A stretch of 64,000 nt of DNA from JAQTRU01 sp041645555 (GCA_041645555.1 JBAZPX010000002.1:1-64000), one strand, 5' to 3'; numbered from the stretch's first letter, positions 55,925-64,000 are shown. The notes: generated by a model not told the origin, from the sequence alone. Numbers and translations: made by a program.

Positions 55925-57382
55925 ATGACGAAAGTTGCCAATATTGCCAAAAACACTTCTTACCTGACCTTAGCTTTAATCATGCAAAAGGTCATTTCTT
56001 TTACCTATTTTACGCTTTTGGCGCGCAATCTAGGGCCGGAGGATTTAGGCAAATACTATTTTGCCATTTCCTTTACTACTATTTTTGCTATCTTTATTGA
56101 TTTGGGCCTGATAAACGTTCTAACCAGGGAAGTGGCAAAAACTCAAGATAGGGCCAAAGAATTGCTGGGCAGTGTTTTAACTATAAAACTGCCTCTGGCC
56201 GCTTTAGCTTTGCTCGTGGTCGGAATAATGATAAATTTAATGGACTATCCGGAGATTACCCGCAATTTGGTTTACCTTTCTTCGGCCTGTATGGTCCTTG
56301 ATTCTTTTACCACGACTTTCTTCGCCGTTATCCGCGGTTTCCATAATTTAAAATTTGAAAGTATCGCTTCCGTAATTTTTCAGCTGATTGTTATGGTTTT
56401 CGGCTTAACCGCTCTTTACGCCGGCGAAGGGCTTTATTGGATAATGGCGGCCTTAGTTATGGCCAGCACCTTTAATTTTATTTATTCTCTTTTTGTCCTT
56501 TGGCGGAAGATGGGGATAAAGATAAGGCTGATTTACGACCGGGCTTTGATAAAATTAATTATAAATATCGCCATACCTTTCGGCTTATATGCTGTTTTCC
56601 AGAGAGTTTATACTTATCTTGATTCGGTTCTTTTATCAATTATGGCCGGGGATAAATACGTCGGGCTTTATCAGATCGCTTTTAAAATAATTTTTGCTCT
56701 GCAGTTCTTGCCTATGGCTTTCACGGCCTCGCTTTATCCGGCCATGAGTTCTTATTGGGTCAATAACCGGAAGCAGCTCGCTGTTTCTTTTGAGCGGGCT
56801 ATGAATTATCTAATTATAATTTCCCTGCCCATCACCGCCGGAACTATCGTTATCGCCGACAAAATTATTTTAATCTTTAAATCCGGGTTTGCCGAAGCGG
56901 TTCTGCCCATGCAGATTATTATCGCCAGTTTAGTTTTTATTTTTTTAAATTTCCCGATTGGCTCGCTTCTTAATGCCTGCGACCGGCAAAAAATAAATAC
57001 TGTTAACATGGGAATCGTTACGGTCTTGAGCGTAATTTTGAATTTATTTTTAATTTCTAAATTCCAGGCCATTGGCGCGAGCTTGACGGTCCTAGCCACC
57101 AATATTTTAATGTTCATCCTAGGTATTTACTGGGTAGGCAAAATCATTGACTATCGGAAAGGGAAAATTTTTCTGGTTTTTTTGAAATCGCTTTTAGCCG
57201 CGGTTGCAATGGGCGCTTTAGTTTTATTCTTTAAGCCCTTGGTCAATATTTTTGCCCTGGTACCGGCCGCCGCAGCAGTTTATTTTATTCTCCTTTTCTT
57301 ACTCGGCGGTTTTAGGAAAGAAGACATAATAAGCATATATAATTCCTTTTTAAATAAATCGAAGACAGAAAATGCCAAATAA
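55925..57382 (+). CDS. Polysaccharide flippase (Wzx-like, MOP superfamily)
   Basis: A 485-aa protein with about 12-14 transmembrane helices, from MTKVANIAKNTSYLTLALIMQKV (the frame from 55841 runs through the promoter). LARNLGPEDLGKYYFAISFTTIFAIFIDLGL and VFQRVYTYLDSVLLSIMAGDKYVGLYQIAFKI are typical of Wzx/RfbX flippases. It should move lipid-linked glycan repeats across the membrane. It starts the envelope polysaccharide cluster. Confidence 0.9.
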   Translation: MTKVANIAKNTSYLTLALIMQKVISFTYFTLLARNLGPEDLGKYYFAISFTTIFAIFIDLGLINVLTREVAKTQDRAKELLGSVLTIKLPLAALALLVVGIMINLMDYPEITRNLVYLSSACMVLDSFTTTFFAVIRGFHNLKFESIASVIFQLIVMVFGLTALYAGEGLYWIMAALVMASTFNFIYSLFVLWRKMGIKIRLIYDRALIKLIINIAIPFGLYAVFQRVYTYLDSVLLSIMAGDKYVGLYQIAFKIIFALQFLPMAFTASLYPAMSSYWVNNRKQLAVSFERAMNYLIIISLPITAGTIVIADKIILIFKSGFAEAVLPMQIIIASLVFIFLNFPIGSLLNACDRQKINTVNMGIVTVLSVILNLFLISKFQAIGASLTVLATNILMFILGIYWVGKIIDYRKGKIFLVFLKSLLAAVAMGALVLFFKPLVNIFALVPAAAAVYFILLFLLGGFRKEDIISIYNSFLNKSKTENAK

Positions 57383-57385
57383 CCA

Positions 57386-57527
57386 AAAATCCAAAATTCA
57401 AAAATCAAATGTCAAATCAATTTCAAATGTAAAAATCCAAAGCTACTTTTGATATTTGGATTTTGGATTTGATTTGTCATTAGGATTTTGACATTTGTCA
57501 TTTTATTAGAAATTAGAAATTGTAATT
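57386..57527. repeat. AT-rich intergenic repeat, palindrome-free counterpart
   Basis: Closely resembles 23351-23528 in the same orientation. Where that copy has the CCGCCAGCTGGCGG palindrome after GTCATTAG, this one reads GTCATTAGGATTTTGACATTTG directly apart from GATT. No gene. Confidence 0.75.
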
Positions 57528-57546
57528 TGGCTTTTAATTCTCTACC

Positions 57547-58623
57547 ATGAAAACCTTATTATTCACATTAGAATATCCTCCTTTCTACGGCGGCATAGCT
57601 AATTATTACGGCAATTTAGTTAAACACTGGCCGCAACCGGATGAAATTTTTGTTTTGGATAATAATAACAGCCGCTTGATAAAAAATTGGTCTTGGCCTA
57701 AGTGGCTGCCGGCTATTTGGCAGCTTAAAGAAGAAATAAAAAATAAAAAAATAGGCCACGTCTTGGTCGGCCATATTTTGCCCTTGGGGACAGTTACCTG
57801 GTTTTTGTCTGGAAAGATGAACTTTAAATATTCAGTAATTCTTCATGGTATGGATTTTACTTTTGCCTGCCGCAGCGCGAGGAAAAGATGGCTAACAAAA
57901 AGAATTCTTAAAAAAGCGGAAAATATAATCTGCGCCAATAGTTATACGGCGAAATTAGTGGAAAATTTTTTAGGCAGTAAAAATAAAATAGTAGTGGTTA
58001 ATCCGGGAATTGCTAATCATATAACATATAACACGCAACACATAGCACGGCTAAAGAAAGAACGTAACCTTGAAAACAAATTTATCCTGTTAACCGTAGG
58101 GCGTTTGGTAAAGAGAAAGGGGATTGATATGGTTTTGGCTTGCCTGCCCGAAGCCCTTAAACAAGCGCCTAATTTAGTTTATGTTATAATTGGCGACGGG
58201 CCGGAAAAAGAGAATCTTAAAAAGCTTATTATTAATTTAAAGCTGGAGAAAAATGTCTTAATGGTTAATAAGGCCGGGGACGAAGAAAGAAATGCCTGGT
58301 ATGGAAATTGCGATATTTTTATTATGCCGGCCAGGCAGATTAACGATGACTTTGAGGGCTTCGGTATTGTCTATTTAGAAGCCAATCTAGCCGGCAAGCC
58401 GGTTATTGCCGGAGATAGCGGGGGAGTAAGAGACGCGGTGGTTGACGGGGAGAATAGCTTATTGGTTAATCCGGAAAGTAAAGAAGAAATTACCGCCGCC
58501 ATTATAAAATTAGCTAAAGATGAAAATTTAAGAAAAAAATTAGGGGAGAAGGGGAGAGAGCGGGCGATAGAAGAATTTAATTGGGAGAGACAAATCCGGA
58601 AGATATATAATTTAATTAAATAA
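57547..58623 (+). CDS. Glycosyltransferase family 4 protein
   Basis: A 358-aa GT-B enzyme. The C-domain motif EGFGIVYLEANLAGKPVIAGDSGG carries the E-x7-E signature, with LLTVGRLVKRKGIDMVL and VIIGDGPEKENLK. The N-domain has FTLEYPPFYGGIANYYGNL. It should add one sugar to the lipid-linked repeat unit. HITYNTQHIARLK near residue 158-170 is Tyr/His-rich and may be repeat-encoded (ACATATAACACG-type). Confidence 0.92.
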   Translation: MKTLLFTLEYPPFYGGIANYYGNLVKHWPQPDEIFVLDNNNSRLIKNWSWPKWLPAIWQLKEEIKNKKIGHVLVGHILPLGTVTWFLSGKMNFKYSVILHGMDFTFACRSARKRWLTKRILKKAENIICANSYTAKLVENFLGSKNKIVVVNPGIANHITYNTQHIARLKKERNLENKFILLTVGRLVKRKGIDMVLACLPEALKQAPNLVYVIIGDGPEKENLKKLIINLKLEKNVLMVNKAGDEERNAWYGNCDIFIMPARQINDDFEGFGIVYLEANLAGKPVIAGDSGGVRDAVVDGENSLLVNPESKEEITAAIIKLAKDENLRKKLGEKGRERAIEEFNWERQIRKIYNLIK

Positions 58624-58655
58624 AAAGGAAGCGTCTAAAGCATAAGAACGCTTCC
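58622..58655 (-). terminator. Terminator of small membrane gene pair
   Basis: On the minus strand GGAAGCGT ... ACGCTTCC, then TTTTTA. Confidence 0.85.
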
Positions 58656-58657
58656 TG

Positions 58658-58948
58658 TCATTTGGAGAAAAAAATCTTTATCTCCCTATAGACGAGAAAA
58701 ACCCCTAAAACCAGGATCGAGTTAAACAGCAAAGATAAATCCAACTGGCAGTAAAAAGGAGACACCAACCCGAAAAACCACATAGCATAGTATACCGCCA
58801 GGCAGGTAAGCCCCAGAAAATAAAGGACTTTATCCTTTGCCGAAATACTTTTCTGCCGGATAGTGCCGCTGAAAATTATAAGCAACACCGATAGAATGAA
58901 TAGGAGAAAGAGCCTAAAGCCCCAAAAATAAAAACAGGCGATTGTCAT
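58658..58948 (-). CDS. Small membrane protein with strong SD (second of pair)
   Basis: A 96-aa protein from MTIACFYFWGFRLFLLF. The SD GGGAGGAAAAAATATG fixes the start; the longer frame to 59014 is rejected. It has three or four hydrophobic helices, with the basic stretch IRQKSISAKDKV between. The start overlaps the stop of the preceding minus-strand gene (ATGA). A terminator follows directly. Function is not recognised. Confidence 0.7.
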   Translation of the reverse strand: MTIACFYFWGFRLFLLFILSVLLIIFSGTIRQKSISAKDKVLYFLGLTCLAVYYAMWFFGLVSPFYCQLDLSLLFNSILVLGVFLVYREIKIFFSK

Positions 58949-59115
58949 ATTTTTTCCTCCCAACCCTTTGTGGCGAAGTCCAATATTATCCCGATGACGC
59001 AAAGAACGGCGCAAAGCAAAAAAGCGAATGGGAACACGGAGGGGAAATAAATGAAGTAGAAAAAAATTTCGCCCTCGTTGCCAGCGTACCCCAGTGTATT
59101 AAAGAACATTTCCAT
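58945..59115 (-). CDS. Very small membrane protein (first of pair)
   Basis: A 56-aa frame from ATG 59115, starting MEMFFNTLGYAGNEGE; the third codon ATG (after a GGGGGG stretch) is an alternative start. One or two hydrophobic helices (FYFIYFPSVFPFAFLL, CAVLCVIGIILDF) precede a polar end KGWEEKI. The stop TGA overlaps the next ATG, and the next gene's SD lies inside the last codons, a classic coupled pair. Family not recognised. Confidence 0.5.
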   Translation of the reverse strand: MEMFFNTLGYAGNEGEIFFYFIYFPSVFPFAFLLCAVLCVIGIILDFATKGWEEKI

Positions 59116-59185
59116 AGCCCCCCATTATCAGGATTATCGGGTTATCAAATTATTTACATATTAGTATATTCAAGCCAAAAGTCAA

Positions 59186-59878
59186 ATGATTAGCATCATC
59201 ATCCCAATTTATAACCAGGCGGATAAGCTGCATAAATGTTTAGATAGTATCTTGGCGCAGACTTACAGAGATTACGAAGTTATTATTGTTGATGACGGTT
59301 CAAGCGATGATGTCCAAAAAATTATTAAAAAGTACGAGGGCAAGTTAATTGTTAAATGTCAAAAGTCAAAAGTCAATCTAGGCGCGCCCGCGGCCCGGAA
59401 TAGGGGATTTAGGGAAAGCAGGGGGGGGTATTTGTTTTTCTGCGATGCTGACGTGGTTTTAGCTTCCTGTGCCCTGGAAACGATGCTTATGGCCTTAAAA
59501 AGCCATCCGGAGGCCGGCTATGCCTATTCCTCTTTCTTTTGGGGCAGAAAACTTTTTAAATTAGGGCCGTTTTCGGAAGAAAGATTAAAACAGATGCCCT
59601 ATATTAATACTATGTCCTTGATAAGAAGGGAGGCTTTCCCTAAAGGGGGCTGGGACGAATCAATAAAAAAGTTCCAGGACTGGGATTTATATTTAACCAT
59701 GCTGGAAAACGGCCATAAAGGTTTCTGGCTTGATAAAGTTTTATTTAAAATCAAGCCGGGGGGGACAATAAGCTCCTGGCTGCCGTCTTTTACCTATAAA
59801 CTCCTGCCGTTTCTGCCTAAAGTTAAAAAGTATAAAGAAGCGTTAAAGATAATAAAAAGTAAACATCATTTACTCTAA
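59186..59878 (+). CDS. Glycosyltransferase family 2 protein
   Basis: A 230-aa GT-A enzyme: IIPIYNQADKLHKCLDSILAQTYRDYEVIIVDDGSSDD, the DxD-type YLFFCDADVVL and the later WDESIKKFQDWDLYLTML with the acceptor-side Asp. There is no transmembrane segment, so it is probably a soluble glycosyltransferase of the polysaccharide cluster. It starts at ATG 59186, just after AAAAGTCAA-type repeat sequence. Confidence 0.92.
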   Translation: MISIIIPIYNQADKLHKCLDSILAQTYRDYEVIIVDDGSSDDVQKIIKKYEGKLIVKCQKSKVNLGAPAARNRGFRESRGGYLFFCDADVVLASCALETMLMALKSHPEAGYAYSSFFWGRKLFKLGPFSEERLKQMPYINTMSLIRREAFPKGGWDESIKKFQDWDLYLTMLENGHKGFWLDKVLFKIKPGGTISSWLPSFTYKLLPFLPKVKKYKEALKIIKSKHHLL

Positions 59879-59882
59879 GCCT

Positions 59883-60341
59883 ATGTTTAAAAAAATAATA
59901 TTTTTTGTCGGCCTCTTGGCGGTTTTAGTTATTGCCACCTCGTTAGTTCTTTCCCTATCCAACGCAAAAAGGAAAACGGAAATGATCAAAATAAACGGTG
60001 CGGAGATTAAAGTTGAAGTTGCCAAAACATCGGCCGAGTACTACCAAGGACTATCCGGACGGGATGATTTGTGCCAAAATTGCGGCATGCTTTTTGTATT
60101 CGCCGACAAAACGGAAAGAACCTTTGTTATGCGCGGCATGCTTTTCCCGATAGATATTATCTGGATTGACGGAGAAAAAATTGTTAAAATAGATAAAGAT
60201 CTGCCGCCACCGGTTTCTAATTCCGGGGATGGCGGAGAATATAAAAGCGGCCAGCCGGTTAACTATGTTTTAGAAGTAAAAAGCGGTTTCTGCCGGGAAA
60301 ATAAGGTAAAGATAGGGGATAAAGCAGAGTATTTGAAATAA
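59883..60341 (+). CDS. DUF192 exported protein
   Basis: A 152-aa protein with an N-terminal signal anchor (IIFFVGLLAVLVIATSLVL) and a DUF192 domain: SAEYYQGLSGRDDLCQNCGMLFVF, FVMRGMLFPIDIIWIDG and YVLEVKSGFCRENKVKIGDKAEY. Family function is unclear. It lies 4 bp after the GT2 gene and 6 bp before the polymerase/ligase gene, in the same operon. Confidence 0.92.
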   Translation: MFKKIIFFVGLLAVLVIATSLVLSLSNAKRKTEMIKINGAEIKVEVAKTSAEYYQGLSGRDDLCQNCGMLFVFADKTERTFVMRGMLFPIDIIWIDGEKIVKIDKDLPPPVSNSGDGGEYKSGQPVNYVLEVKSGFCRENKVKIGDKAEYLK

Positions 60342-60347
60342 GCGAAG

Positions 60348-61832
60348 ATGAAAAATTTATTTGACAGGAAAACCGGACAAATAATTTTAGTCATATTCTT
60401 AGCGGAATTGTTTTCAATTTTTGCTTTTTTGCTGCCTGATTTTGAGAAGGCCGCTTTTTTTATTATCGCCGCTTTGGTCTTAGCCTTATCATTAATCAAG
60501 CTGGAATATGGCATTTTAATACTTTTGGCGGAATTATTTATCGGGTCTAAGGGTTATCTATTTTATTTTGAAGACGGCGGAACAATAATTTCTATCCGCC
60601 TCGCTTTATGGCTTATTGTGATGGCAGTCTGGCTGGGGAAATTATTAGCCAGCTGGATAAGAAACAGACAACGTCCTAAGTTAGAACCAAGCGGAAAGAA
60701 TACTTATTTTTATTATTTTATTATTTTATTTTTATTCATTGCCTGGGGGATAACTAATGGTTTCCTAAACCATAACGGTTTCGGCAATACCTTCTTCGAT
60801 TTTAACGGCTGGCTTTATTTTATCTTAATTTTTCCAATTTATGATTTTCTTAAAAATAAGGAAAATATTTATGATTTAGGCAGGGTTTTTCTGGCCGCTA
60901 TAATTTGGCTAAGCGCCAAAACTTTTTTCCTGCTTTTTGCCTTTTCCCATATTTCATCTGACATAATTTTGGATCTCTACCAATGGGTGCGGACTACCGG
61001 AGTCGGCGAAATAACACCGGTTGAAGGCGGCTTTTACCGCATATTTTTCCAGTCGCATATCTTTATCCTTGTCGGTTTCTTCATGCTCTTGGCCTTCTCT
61101 CCCTATTGGCCGCCAAAAAATAAAAAATTATTCATTATTTATTATTCATTATTTATTTTATTCCTGTCCGTTATCCTCATAAGTTTTTCCCGCAGTTTTT
61201 GGATAGGCCTGGCAATCGGTCTTTTATTTTATTATCTGATTACGGTTCTAAGAGAGAAATGGAAAGCTGCTCTAAAAATATCCGCGGTTCTGCTGGTTGC
61301 TGGAGCAGCCGCCATAATCTTGGCTTTAATTATTGTTAAATTTCCTTATCCTGCTCCCTTAGGCGGTTTTAATGCCGCTTCGCTTTTTTCCAACCGCTTA
61401 AGCAATCTAGGAGAAGCGGCTGTTTCTTCCCGCTGGCAGCTTCTGCCGCCCTTATGGACCGCCATAAAAAAGGCGCCAATTTTAGGCTCCGGTTTTGGCG
61501 CCACCGTTACTTATGAATCAAAAGACCCGCGGATCCTGGAGTCCAGCCCAACCGGGGAATATACAACCTACGCTTTTGAATGGGGCTGGCTGGATATCTG
61601 GTTAAAGTTAGGATTTTTCGGTTTATTGGCCTATTTATTACTTCTAGCTAAAATTATATATGACGGTCTTTTAGTAAAAAGCAGGCTGGGACTTGGCCTG
61701 GCTTTAGGACTCATAGTTATCGTAATCGTAAGTTTTTTTAGCCCCTATACCAACCATCCCCTGGGAATCGGCTACTTAATAATCGCCGCGGCGGCCATAG
61801 AAAGGCTTAAAGCCGGTAATAGTCTTGCCTAA
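60348..61832 (+). CDS. O-antigen ligase/polymerase family protein (Wzy/WaaL-like)
   Basis: A 494-aa protein with about 11-13 transmembrane helices. The large periplasmic-type loop contains LGSGFGATVTYESKDPRILESSPTGEYTTYAFEWGWLDIWLKLGFFG, as in Wzy_C/WaaL proteins, and SRSFWIGLAIGLLFY is typical. With the flippase, GT4 and GT2 genes it gives the core of a Wzx/Wzy-type surface polysaccharide pathway. Confidence 0.88.
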   Translation: MKNLFDRKTGQIILVIFLAELFSIFAFLLPDFEKAAFFIIAALVLALSLIKLEYGILILLAELFIGSKGYLFYFEDGGTIISIRLALWLIVMAVWLGKLLASWIRNRQRPKLEPSGKNTYFYYFIILFLFIAWGITNGFLNHNGFGNTFFDFNGWLYFILIFPIYDFLKNKENIYDLGRVFLAAIIWLSAKTFFLLFAFSHISSDIILDLYQWVRTTGVGEITPVEGGFYRIFFQSHIFILVGFFMLLAFSPYWPPKNKKLFIIYYSLFILFLSVILISFSRSFWIGLAIGLLFYYLITVLREKWKAALKISAVLLVAGAAAIILALIIVKFPYPAPLGGFNAASLFSNRLSNLGEAAVSSRWQLLPPLWTAIKKAPILGSGFGATVTYESKDPRILESSPTGEYTTYAFEWGWLDIWLKLGFFGLLAYLLLLAKIIYDGLLVKSRLGLGLALGLIVIVIVSFFSPYTNHPLGIGYLIIAAAAIERLKAGNSLA

Positions 61833-61921
61833 TTTTTTGTTATGCTGTATATTAAAGATTATGTTATTTAATTTTTCCACATGGCATGTCATGTGTTGCA
61901 TGCTATGTGCTATATGAAAAT

Positions 61922-62386
61922 ATGCCTGACCAAATAATATCTCAAGACGGTTATGACAAATTAAAAAAAGAACTGGATTGTTTAACAAACGTCAGGAGAA
62001 AAGAAATCGCGGAAAGAATTGAGAAGGCTAAAGAGTTGGGGGATTTAAGCGAGAATGCCGAGTACCAGGATGCCAAAGACGAGCAGGCTTTTAATGAAGG
62101 CCGGGTTATGGAAGTAACTAACCTCCTTAAAAATCTAACCGTCATTGAAAACGACCATGAGAAAAAGAGCGGAGTGGCTATGGGTTCAAAAGTATTGGTA
62201 AAGAATAACGGCGGGATAGAAAAAGAATATATGATTGTAAGCTTTAACGAAGCTGACCCGATAGCCGGAAAAATCTCAAACGAATCGCCTTTGGGCGTGG
62301 CTTTTTTAGGCAAAAAGCAGGGGGATAAGGTAAGGGTTAATACCCCTAAAGGCGAAGCTGAATATGAAATTATAAAAATTGAATAA
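61922..62386 (+). CDS. greA: Transcription elongation factor GreA
   Basis: A 154-aa GreA from MPDQIISQDGYDKLKKEL (the frame from 61886 covers an ACATGGCATGTC-type repeat and is rejected). The N-terminal coiled coil has the tip acidic residues in LGDLSENAEYQDAKDEQAF, and the C-domain GKISNESPLGVAFLGKKQGDKVRV is typical. It rescues backtracked RNA polymerase. A TGCTATATG element lies 5 nt before the ATG, again suggesting a leaderless mRNA. Confidence 0.95.
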   Translation: MPDQIISQDGYDKLKKELDCLTNVRRKEIAERIEKAKELGDLSENAEYQDAKDEQAFNEGRVMEVTNLLKNLTVIENDHEKKSGVAMGSKVLVKNNGGIEKEYMIVSFNEADPIAGKISNESPLGVAFLGKKQGDKVRVNTPKGEAEYEIIKIE

Positions 62387-62421
62387 ACCACAAAATTCAC
62401 ATTTTCATCTTGGAGGGAAAG

Positions 62422-62547
62422 ATGTTAAAAAAATTTTTGTTTTTTTTGATTGATTTTTTCATCCTTCCCGTTGTGGGCCGCTTGACCTATATAATCTCTG
62501 GGTATTGGCCCCCACTTCATTTGGATGACGGGAGACCGAAAAAATAA
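62422..62547 (+). CDS. Very small membrane protein with strong SD
   Basis: A 41-aa frame starting MLKKFLFFLIDFFILPVVG, preceded by TTGGAGGGAAAGATG (SD 5 nt upstream) and followed 21 bp later by an intrinsic terminator. One hydrophobic helix, then a polar end LHLDDGRPKK. It belongs to the same class as the other short SD-led, terminated genes in the window. Confidence 0.55.
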   Translation: MLKKFLFFLIDFFILPVVGRLTYIISGYWPPLHLDDGRPKK

Positions 62548-62568
62548 TTTGAAAAGTGCAACAAAAAG

Positions 62569-62596
62569 AGCCGCTACCGCAAAGCGGCCTTTTTTC
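62569..62596 (+). terminator. Terminator before lysS
   Basis: GCCGCT and AGCGGC around ACCGCAA, followed by CTTTTTT. Confidence 0.85.
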
Positions 62597-62597
62597 T

Positions 62598-62626
62598 TTG
62601 ACTTTTAGATAAAAATGTCTTAAAAT
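62598..62626 (+). promoter_or_regulatory. lysS promoter
   Basis: TTGACT, 17-bp spacer, TAAAAT, 35 bp before the ATG. Confidence 0.7.
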
Positions 62627-62661
62627 ATTAATATTAATTAACGTATTAAATTACTAACTAT

Positions 62662-64000
62662 ATGCCTGATACCAACAAGGTAAGCGAATATGAAGAAAGA
62701 ATAAAGAAACTGGAAAATCTTAAAAAAGAAGGAATTAACCCGTATCCGGCAAAAACCAAAAGAACGCATCTAATTAAGGCGGCTCTTTTAGATTTCGCCA
62801 AATTGGAAAAGGGAAAAGAAAAAATCTCCCTGGCCGGCCGCTTGCGCAGCCTGCGCTCCCATGGCAATCTGACCTTTGCCAATCTGGAGGACGAAAGCGG
62901 AAAAATCCAGATTGCCGTTTCCAAAAAAGAAATCGGGGATAAAAATTATAAAATTTTTGAAAAATTTATAGATATGGGCGATTTTATTGAGGTGGAGGGG
63001 GAGTGCTTTTTAACGCATAAAGGCGAGAAAAGCGTTTTGGCTAAAAACTGGAAGCTTCTGGCTAAAGCTCTAAGGCCTCTGCCGGATAAGTGGTCGGGCC
63101 TTAAAGACGAAGAAGAACGATTTAGAAAAAGGTATTTGGATATTATATTTAATCCGGAGGTAAAAGAAATGATAGGGAAAAGAGCTAAGTTTTGGCAAGC
63201 AACCCGCGAATTTTTAATTAAAAAAGGATTTTTAGAAATAGAAACTCCGGTTTTAGAAATTACTACCGGCGGCGCTGATGCCCGGCCGTTCATAACTCAC
63301 CACAACGCCTTGAATTTAGACGCTTATTTGCGCATCTCGGCCGGGGAACTTTGGCAGAAAAAATTAATGGTCGCCGGCCTGGAAAAAGTTTTTGAAATCG
63401 GCCGGATTTTTAGGAATGAAGGCATGGATTCGGAGCATCTGCAGGATTACTCCCAGATGGAATTTTACTGGGCTTATGCCGACTACGAGGAGGGAATGAA
63501 ACTGGTGGAGGAAATGTATAAATATATCGCCCAGGAAGTCTTCGGCACGCTTAAATTTAAAATCAGGGGCTTTGAGGTTGACTTAAGTAAAACCTGGGAA
63601 AGATATGATTATCAAAAAACAATAAAAAAATATACCGGCGTTGATATTTTAAAAGCTAAAGAAAAAGAAATAAAAGATAAGCTTAATGAATTAAAGGTGG
63701 AGTACGACAAGAAGGGCTTTAATATCACGCGGGCCATTGATAATCTTTGGAAATATTGCCGCCGGCAGATTAGCGGCCCGGGCTTCTTAGTCGGAGCGCC
63801 AATTACGGTTTCGCCTTTGGCCAAGCGGGATGACAAAGATCCGGAAACCGCCCAGCGTTTTCAGGTAATTCTGGCCGGCTCGGAACTCGGCAACGGCTAC
63901 AGCGAATTAAACGACCCGACTGACCAGGAAAAAAGATTTAGAGAGCAGCAAAAACTAAGGGAAGCAGGAGATGAAGAAGCCCAAATGTTTGATAAAGATT
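62662..64000 (+). CDS. lysS: Lysyl-tRNA synthetase, class II (5' part, runs off window)
   Basis: The first about 446 residues of LysS from MPDTNKVSEYEERIKKLENLKKEG. The OB-fold anticodon domain is seen at ISLAGRLRSLRSHGNLTFANLED; motif 1 around FLEIETPVLEITTGGADARPF; motif 2 in FEIGRIFRNEGMDSEHLQDYSQMEFYWAY. Motif 3 lies beyond the window end, so integrity cannot be checked. Unlike standard LysS, the catalytic part here continues with KYTGVDILKAKEKE and GFLVGAPITVSPLAK, still within family variation. Confidence 0.93.
   Translation, partial: MPDTNKVSEYEERIKKLENLKKEGINPYPAKTKRTHLIKAALLDFAKLEKGKEKISLAGRLRSLRSHGNLTFANLEDESGKIQIAVSKKEIGDKNYKIFEKFIDMGDFIEVEGECFLTHKGEKSVLAKNWKLLAKALRPLPDKWSGLKDEEERFRKRYLDIIFNPEVKEMIGKRAKFWQATREFLIKKGFLEIETPVLEITTGGADARPFITHHNALNLDAYLRISAGELWQKKLMVAGLEKVFEIGRIFRNEGMDSEHLQDYSQMEFYWAYADYEEGMKLVEEMYKYIAQEVFGTLKFKIRGFEVDLSKTWERYDYQKTIKKYTGVDILKAKEKEIKDKLNELKVEYDKKGFNITRAIDNLWKYCRRQISGPGFLVGAPITVSPLAKRDDKDPETAQRFQVILAGSELGNGYSELNDPTDQEKRFREQQKLREAGDEEAQMFDKD

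Noticed and set aside
59329..59400. In-frame repeat insertion in the GT2 gene (AAAAGTCAAAAGTCAA)
   Set aside because: The repeat-like DNA is there, but the protein length between LIVK and AARNRG equals that of ordinary GT2 enzymes, so nothing was inserted.
1..64000. CRISPR array or cas genes
   Set aside because: No regularly spaced direct repeats and no Cas motif were seen; the repeats present are inverted, palindromic or intergenic and irregularly spaced.
1..64000. Recoded UGA (as in some CPR lineages)
   Set aside because: Several conserved genes end at TGA at the expected place (for example the PEP-utiliser gene at 6812) and no in-frame TGA interrupts a conserved motif.

Overview
The window looks like a contiguous piece of a Patescibacteria (CPR) genome, probably Parcubacteria-like. 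This is inferred from family composition, not from a marker tree. The signs are an AT-rich sequence with densely packed short genes, a CPR-style VirD4-like ATPase beside a thrombospondin-type-3 surface protein, a PilT/pilin set, DUF3048 and SIMPL proteins, four-helix-bundle and GIY-YIG small ORFs, and many genes without a Shine-Dalgarno (SD) sequence. UGA is used as a normal stop and RF1 is present, so the standard code applies.

Layout. 0.1-9 kb: small SD-led ORF, polyprenyl-phosphate sugar-1-phosphate transferase, DJ-1/PfpI lipoprotein, GIY-YIG cassette 1, VanZ-QueH fusion, pilT, dtd, a PEP-utiliser-like protein, a slipin and membrane proteins. 9-21 kb: degenerate HtrA-like protein, then a glycolytic block (pgk, eno, two tandem gpmI) interrupted by an IVP-type four-helix protein, a SIMPL protein, GIY-YIG cassette 2 and a glycine-rich exported protein; then a lipid block (CDP-alcohol phosphatidyltransferase, CarS-like protein, EEP-family protein). 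21-23 kb: likely imported island with a type-IX-type C-terminal sorting domain. 23-34 kb: divergent PAP2, gyrB, DUF2127, a large exported protein, cysS, a structured intergenic RNA candidate, dus, corA. 34-41 kb: TSP3 surface protein, VirD4-like ATPase, GIY-YIG cassette 3 and a tandem array of three exported proteins sharing one leader. 41-52 kb: conserved CPR protein, dnaX, tRNA-Gln with a duplicated 3' end, thioredoxin plus FTR-like protein, rodA, rplY, DUF3048. 52-64 kb: pilins, prmC, prfA, rpmE, an envelope polysaccharide set (flippase, GT4, GT2, polymerase/ligase), DUF192, greA and the 5' part of lysS.

Most interesting signals. (1) Three GIY-YIG genes of identical length (98 aa), each inside an approximately 390-400 bp cassette with TGTCATTGCGAG-type terminal inverted repeats. 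Two of them lie directly upstream of the same exported-protein family. (2) Short palindromic repeats read through in frame inside housekeeping genes (dtd, gyrB, eno, cysS, dus, prmC); matching intergenic or second copies are present for most, and one intergenic site can be compared with a palindrome-free counterpart. (3) A modular exported-protein family with near-identical 5' ends and unrelated 3' ends, plus a 45-bp orphan leader. (4) A matching inverted repeat bracketing the start codons of cysS and dus. (5) A terminator-ended structured region between cysS and dus with a 13-nt match to the complement of the 16S 3' end. (6) Promoters placed so that the mRNA should be leaderless, in contrast to a separate set of small genes with strong SD sequences, leader hairpins and terminators.
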